Assembly (NCBI RefSeq): GCF_000003815.2
Contig: NC_049983.1
Location: forward strand, 29,298,864 to 29,362,863
DNA: 64,000 bases
Direction: 5' to 3'
Origin: Branchiostoma floridae
Taxonomy: Eukaryota > Chordata > Leptocardii > Amphioxiformes > Branchiostomatidae
The position numbers and the translations under genes are program-made. This document shows positions 42,301 through 45,300 of this stretch, in pieces. The stretch's first letter is position 1. Every line of letters begins with the position of its first letter. Below the pieces are notes generated by a model. It was not told where the DNA came from. It did no database searches and saw only the letters and a program-made list of their open reading frames with translations.

Positions 42301-45300
42301 TCCGGTGCATCTGTTTCTCTTCCGCATCTGTTTCTCTCCCGCGCATCTGTTTCTCTCCCGCGCATCTGTTTCTCTTCCGCATCTGTTTCTCTCCCGCGCA
42401 TTTGTTTCTCCCCCGCGCATCTGTTTCTCTCCCGCTCATCTGTTTCTCTTCCACATCTGTTTCTCTCCCGCGCATCTGTTTCTCTCGCGCATCTGTTTCT
42501 CTTCCGCATCTGTTTCTCTCCCGCGCATTTGTTTCTCCCCCGCGCATCTGTTTCTCTCCCGCTCATCTGTTTCTCTTCCGCATCTGTTTCTATCCCGCGC
42601 ATCTGTTTCTCTCGCGCATCTGTTTCTCTCCCGCGCATCTGTTTCTCCTGCGCATCTGTTTCTCCTGCGCATCTGTTTCTCTCCTGCGCATCTGTTTCTC
42701 TCGCGCATCTGTTTCTCTCGGGCATCTGTTTCTCTCCCGCACATCTGTTTCTCTCTCTCACACCTGTTTCTCTCCCGCATCTGTTTGTTTGTTTGTTTAA
42801 TTGCGATCTCCATTAGTGTACATCATAAAATCATGCCACTACTCTTCCTGGAGTCATAATAATAAAAATAAATGAAATACATGAAATGCAAAAGAAACAA
42901 CTTAACATCAAAAGCGGATAATTAGCGTAAAATAATAAGCAAAATAATAAGCAGAGGTCAGAGGTCAAAATAAAGAAGTGATCATACATAACGAATAATA
43001 AATAGCAGAAGAAGTTAACTTAATTGATTGAAACACAATCCAATCAAAAGTGTACTAATAACACAACATAAATATATAACTTAGATGTACTGAAATATAA
43101 AAATCATTACCACCATGTGCTCAGGGGTTGTCTTTTGTCTCGTGTTTTCGCAAGCTCTTTTATCCTAGATTTGAACTCAATGTTGTTGTATGATGTCGTT
43201 GTGTTTGGCAATGTGTTATAGGTTTTGATGCATCTGTAGCCAAATGTCCTTGTTTTAGCGTTTGTTTTGGGTTTTGATTGAGTGAATGCTCCTCTAGTAG
43301 ACAGCCTAGTGTGGTGCTCATGTGTGGATTGAATTGTTTGTAATTGCTTGAAGATGCATTGGGGTTGCCTTTCCTTAACAATTTTGTGGAATGTACATAC
43401 AGTATTTGTGAAGAGTCTTTCTTTAACGGTTTGCCACTTTAACTGCATGTGTAGGTCTTCCAGGTTGCTGTCAAAGGGCTTGTTTGTGGCCAGGCGAGCA
43501 GCGCGATTCTGGACCACCTGAAGACCATCTATGTGTGTCTGTGGTGCAGAGGATAGCAGCACTGAGCCGTAGTCCATGTGTGACAAAACCAGAGCCTGAA
43601 TAACAGATCTCAATGTACTTTTTGTGAAGTATTTCCTGTGTCGTCTTATTGTGGCTAGTATGCCTGCCATTTTATTCTTCATTTTGTCAATATGCGATCC
43701 CCATGTGAGACGTTGGTCTATAGTGAGACCTAACAGTTCAGCCTGTTCTACATGTGTAATGTCTGTTCCATCTATTCTTAGTTCTAATTTGGGATTACTC
43801 TTTAGTTTAGCATCTGTTTCTCTCTCGGGCAACTGTTTCTCTCCCGCGCATCTGTTTCTCTCCCACGCAATTCTGTTTCTCTCTCGTGCATCTGTTTCTC
43901 TCCCACGCAATTCTGTTTCTCTCTCGTGCATCTGTTTCTCTTTCGCGCATCTGTTTCTCTCGCGCGCATCTGTTTCTCTCGCGCGCATCTGTTTCTCTCC
44001 CGCGCATCTGTTTCTCTCGCGCGCATCTGTTTCTCTCCCGCGCATCTGTTTCTCTCCCGCGCACCTGTTTCTCTCCCGCACACCTGTTTCTCTCCCGCAC
44101 ACCTGTTTCTCTCCCGCACACCTGTTTCTCTCCCGCTTACCTGTAATGAAAGTAACCTGGTGCATCAGCAGAGGCAAGCTCTCTGCTGTGTGTATGTACC
44201 TGATTGTGTTAACACCTGAAACACCTGAGTGTTTACCTGGTGCAGCTGCATGACTGTGTTCACACTGAATGAGAGAACACCTCTAAGTGTTTACCTGGTG
44301 CATCAGCAGTGGCAGGCTCTCTGCCGTGTACATGTACCTGATTGAGTTGACACCTGAGAACACCTGAGTGTTTACCTGGTGCAGCAGCAGGGGCAGGCTC
44401 TCTGCTGTGTGCTCCTTCTTCAGACATCCTTCCATTTCCTCCTGCAGCACATCTGCTTGGACCAGGAGTGGGCGTGCACCCGTAACCTAGCAACAAGAGA
44501 CACATAAGATGCTGGAGGCAGCGTCACAGACATGCATGTAATTTGTAATAAGGAACGTGCCATGATGAATGTAGGGTGTGGCAATCTTCTGTGAGATTTA
44601 CAATTAGAATGGCTGGGCCCATAATTACCAAATCTAATGAAATAATTCACTGAAATTTGCTAAGACTTCTCAAATACATAAAACCAGACTGTGTGCCCTT
44701 TTGCTGTTTTCTGGTGAAAATCTAACCAGAATTTTGCAGTAATGTACAAAGATGAGCCTTGTCTAGAAGCCTATGAAATAGTCTGGTTTAAAACATGATG
44801 CTGATACATGATTGTACATAAATAAATAAATAAATAAATACGAGAATTGTGGAAGTTTCATATAGAACCTACATGTAGGCCTAAAGAACCTACTCTACAT
44901 GTACTGTAAGCATTAGCAAGACTTGTTACCTGCAGAGCCTTGTCGAAGTTTAGTGTAAAACCTACATGTAGGAACCTACAGTAACTGTAAACATTAGTGA
45001 GTTGTTACCTGCAGAGCCTACAGTAACTGTAAGCATGAATAAGCCGTTACCTGCAGAACCTACAGTAACTGTGAACATTAGTAAGTTGTTACCTGCAGAG
45101 CCTTGTCGAAGGCCAGCTGCCGCTCCCTGCGGAAGTGCTCATGACTCTTTGGCCACGGGACGGAACTGCAGGGAAACAGTGAGACAGTACACGTGTGTTT
45201 ACAGTCTGCAGGGAAACAGGGAACAGTGTGAAACAGTACATGTGTGTTTACAGTCCATGGGTGGGAGGGAACTGCAGGGAAACAGGGAACAGGGCAGGTC

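Noticed and set aside
41706-42816. Plus frames of over 300 codons (HLFLSRASVSLPRICFSPA) and minus frames (RETDARERNRCAGEKQM)
   Set aside because: Translation of an 18-19 bp minisatellite in every frame; no start context, no unique sequence, split by a LINE.
43107-44177. Single 356-codon minus frame as one gene
   Set aside because: Its first third is minisatellite read-through; only the part below about 43800 is LINE reverse transcriptase tail.
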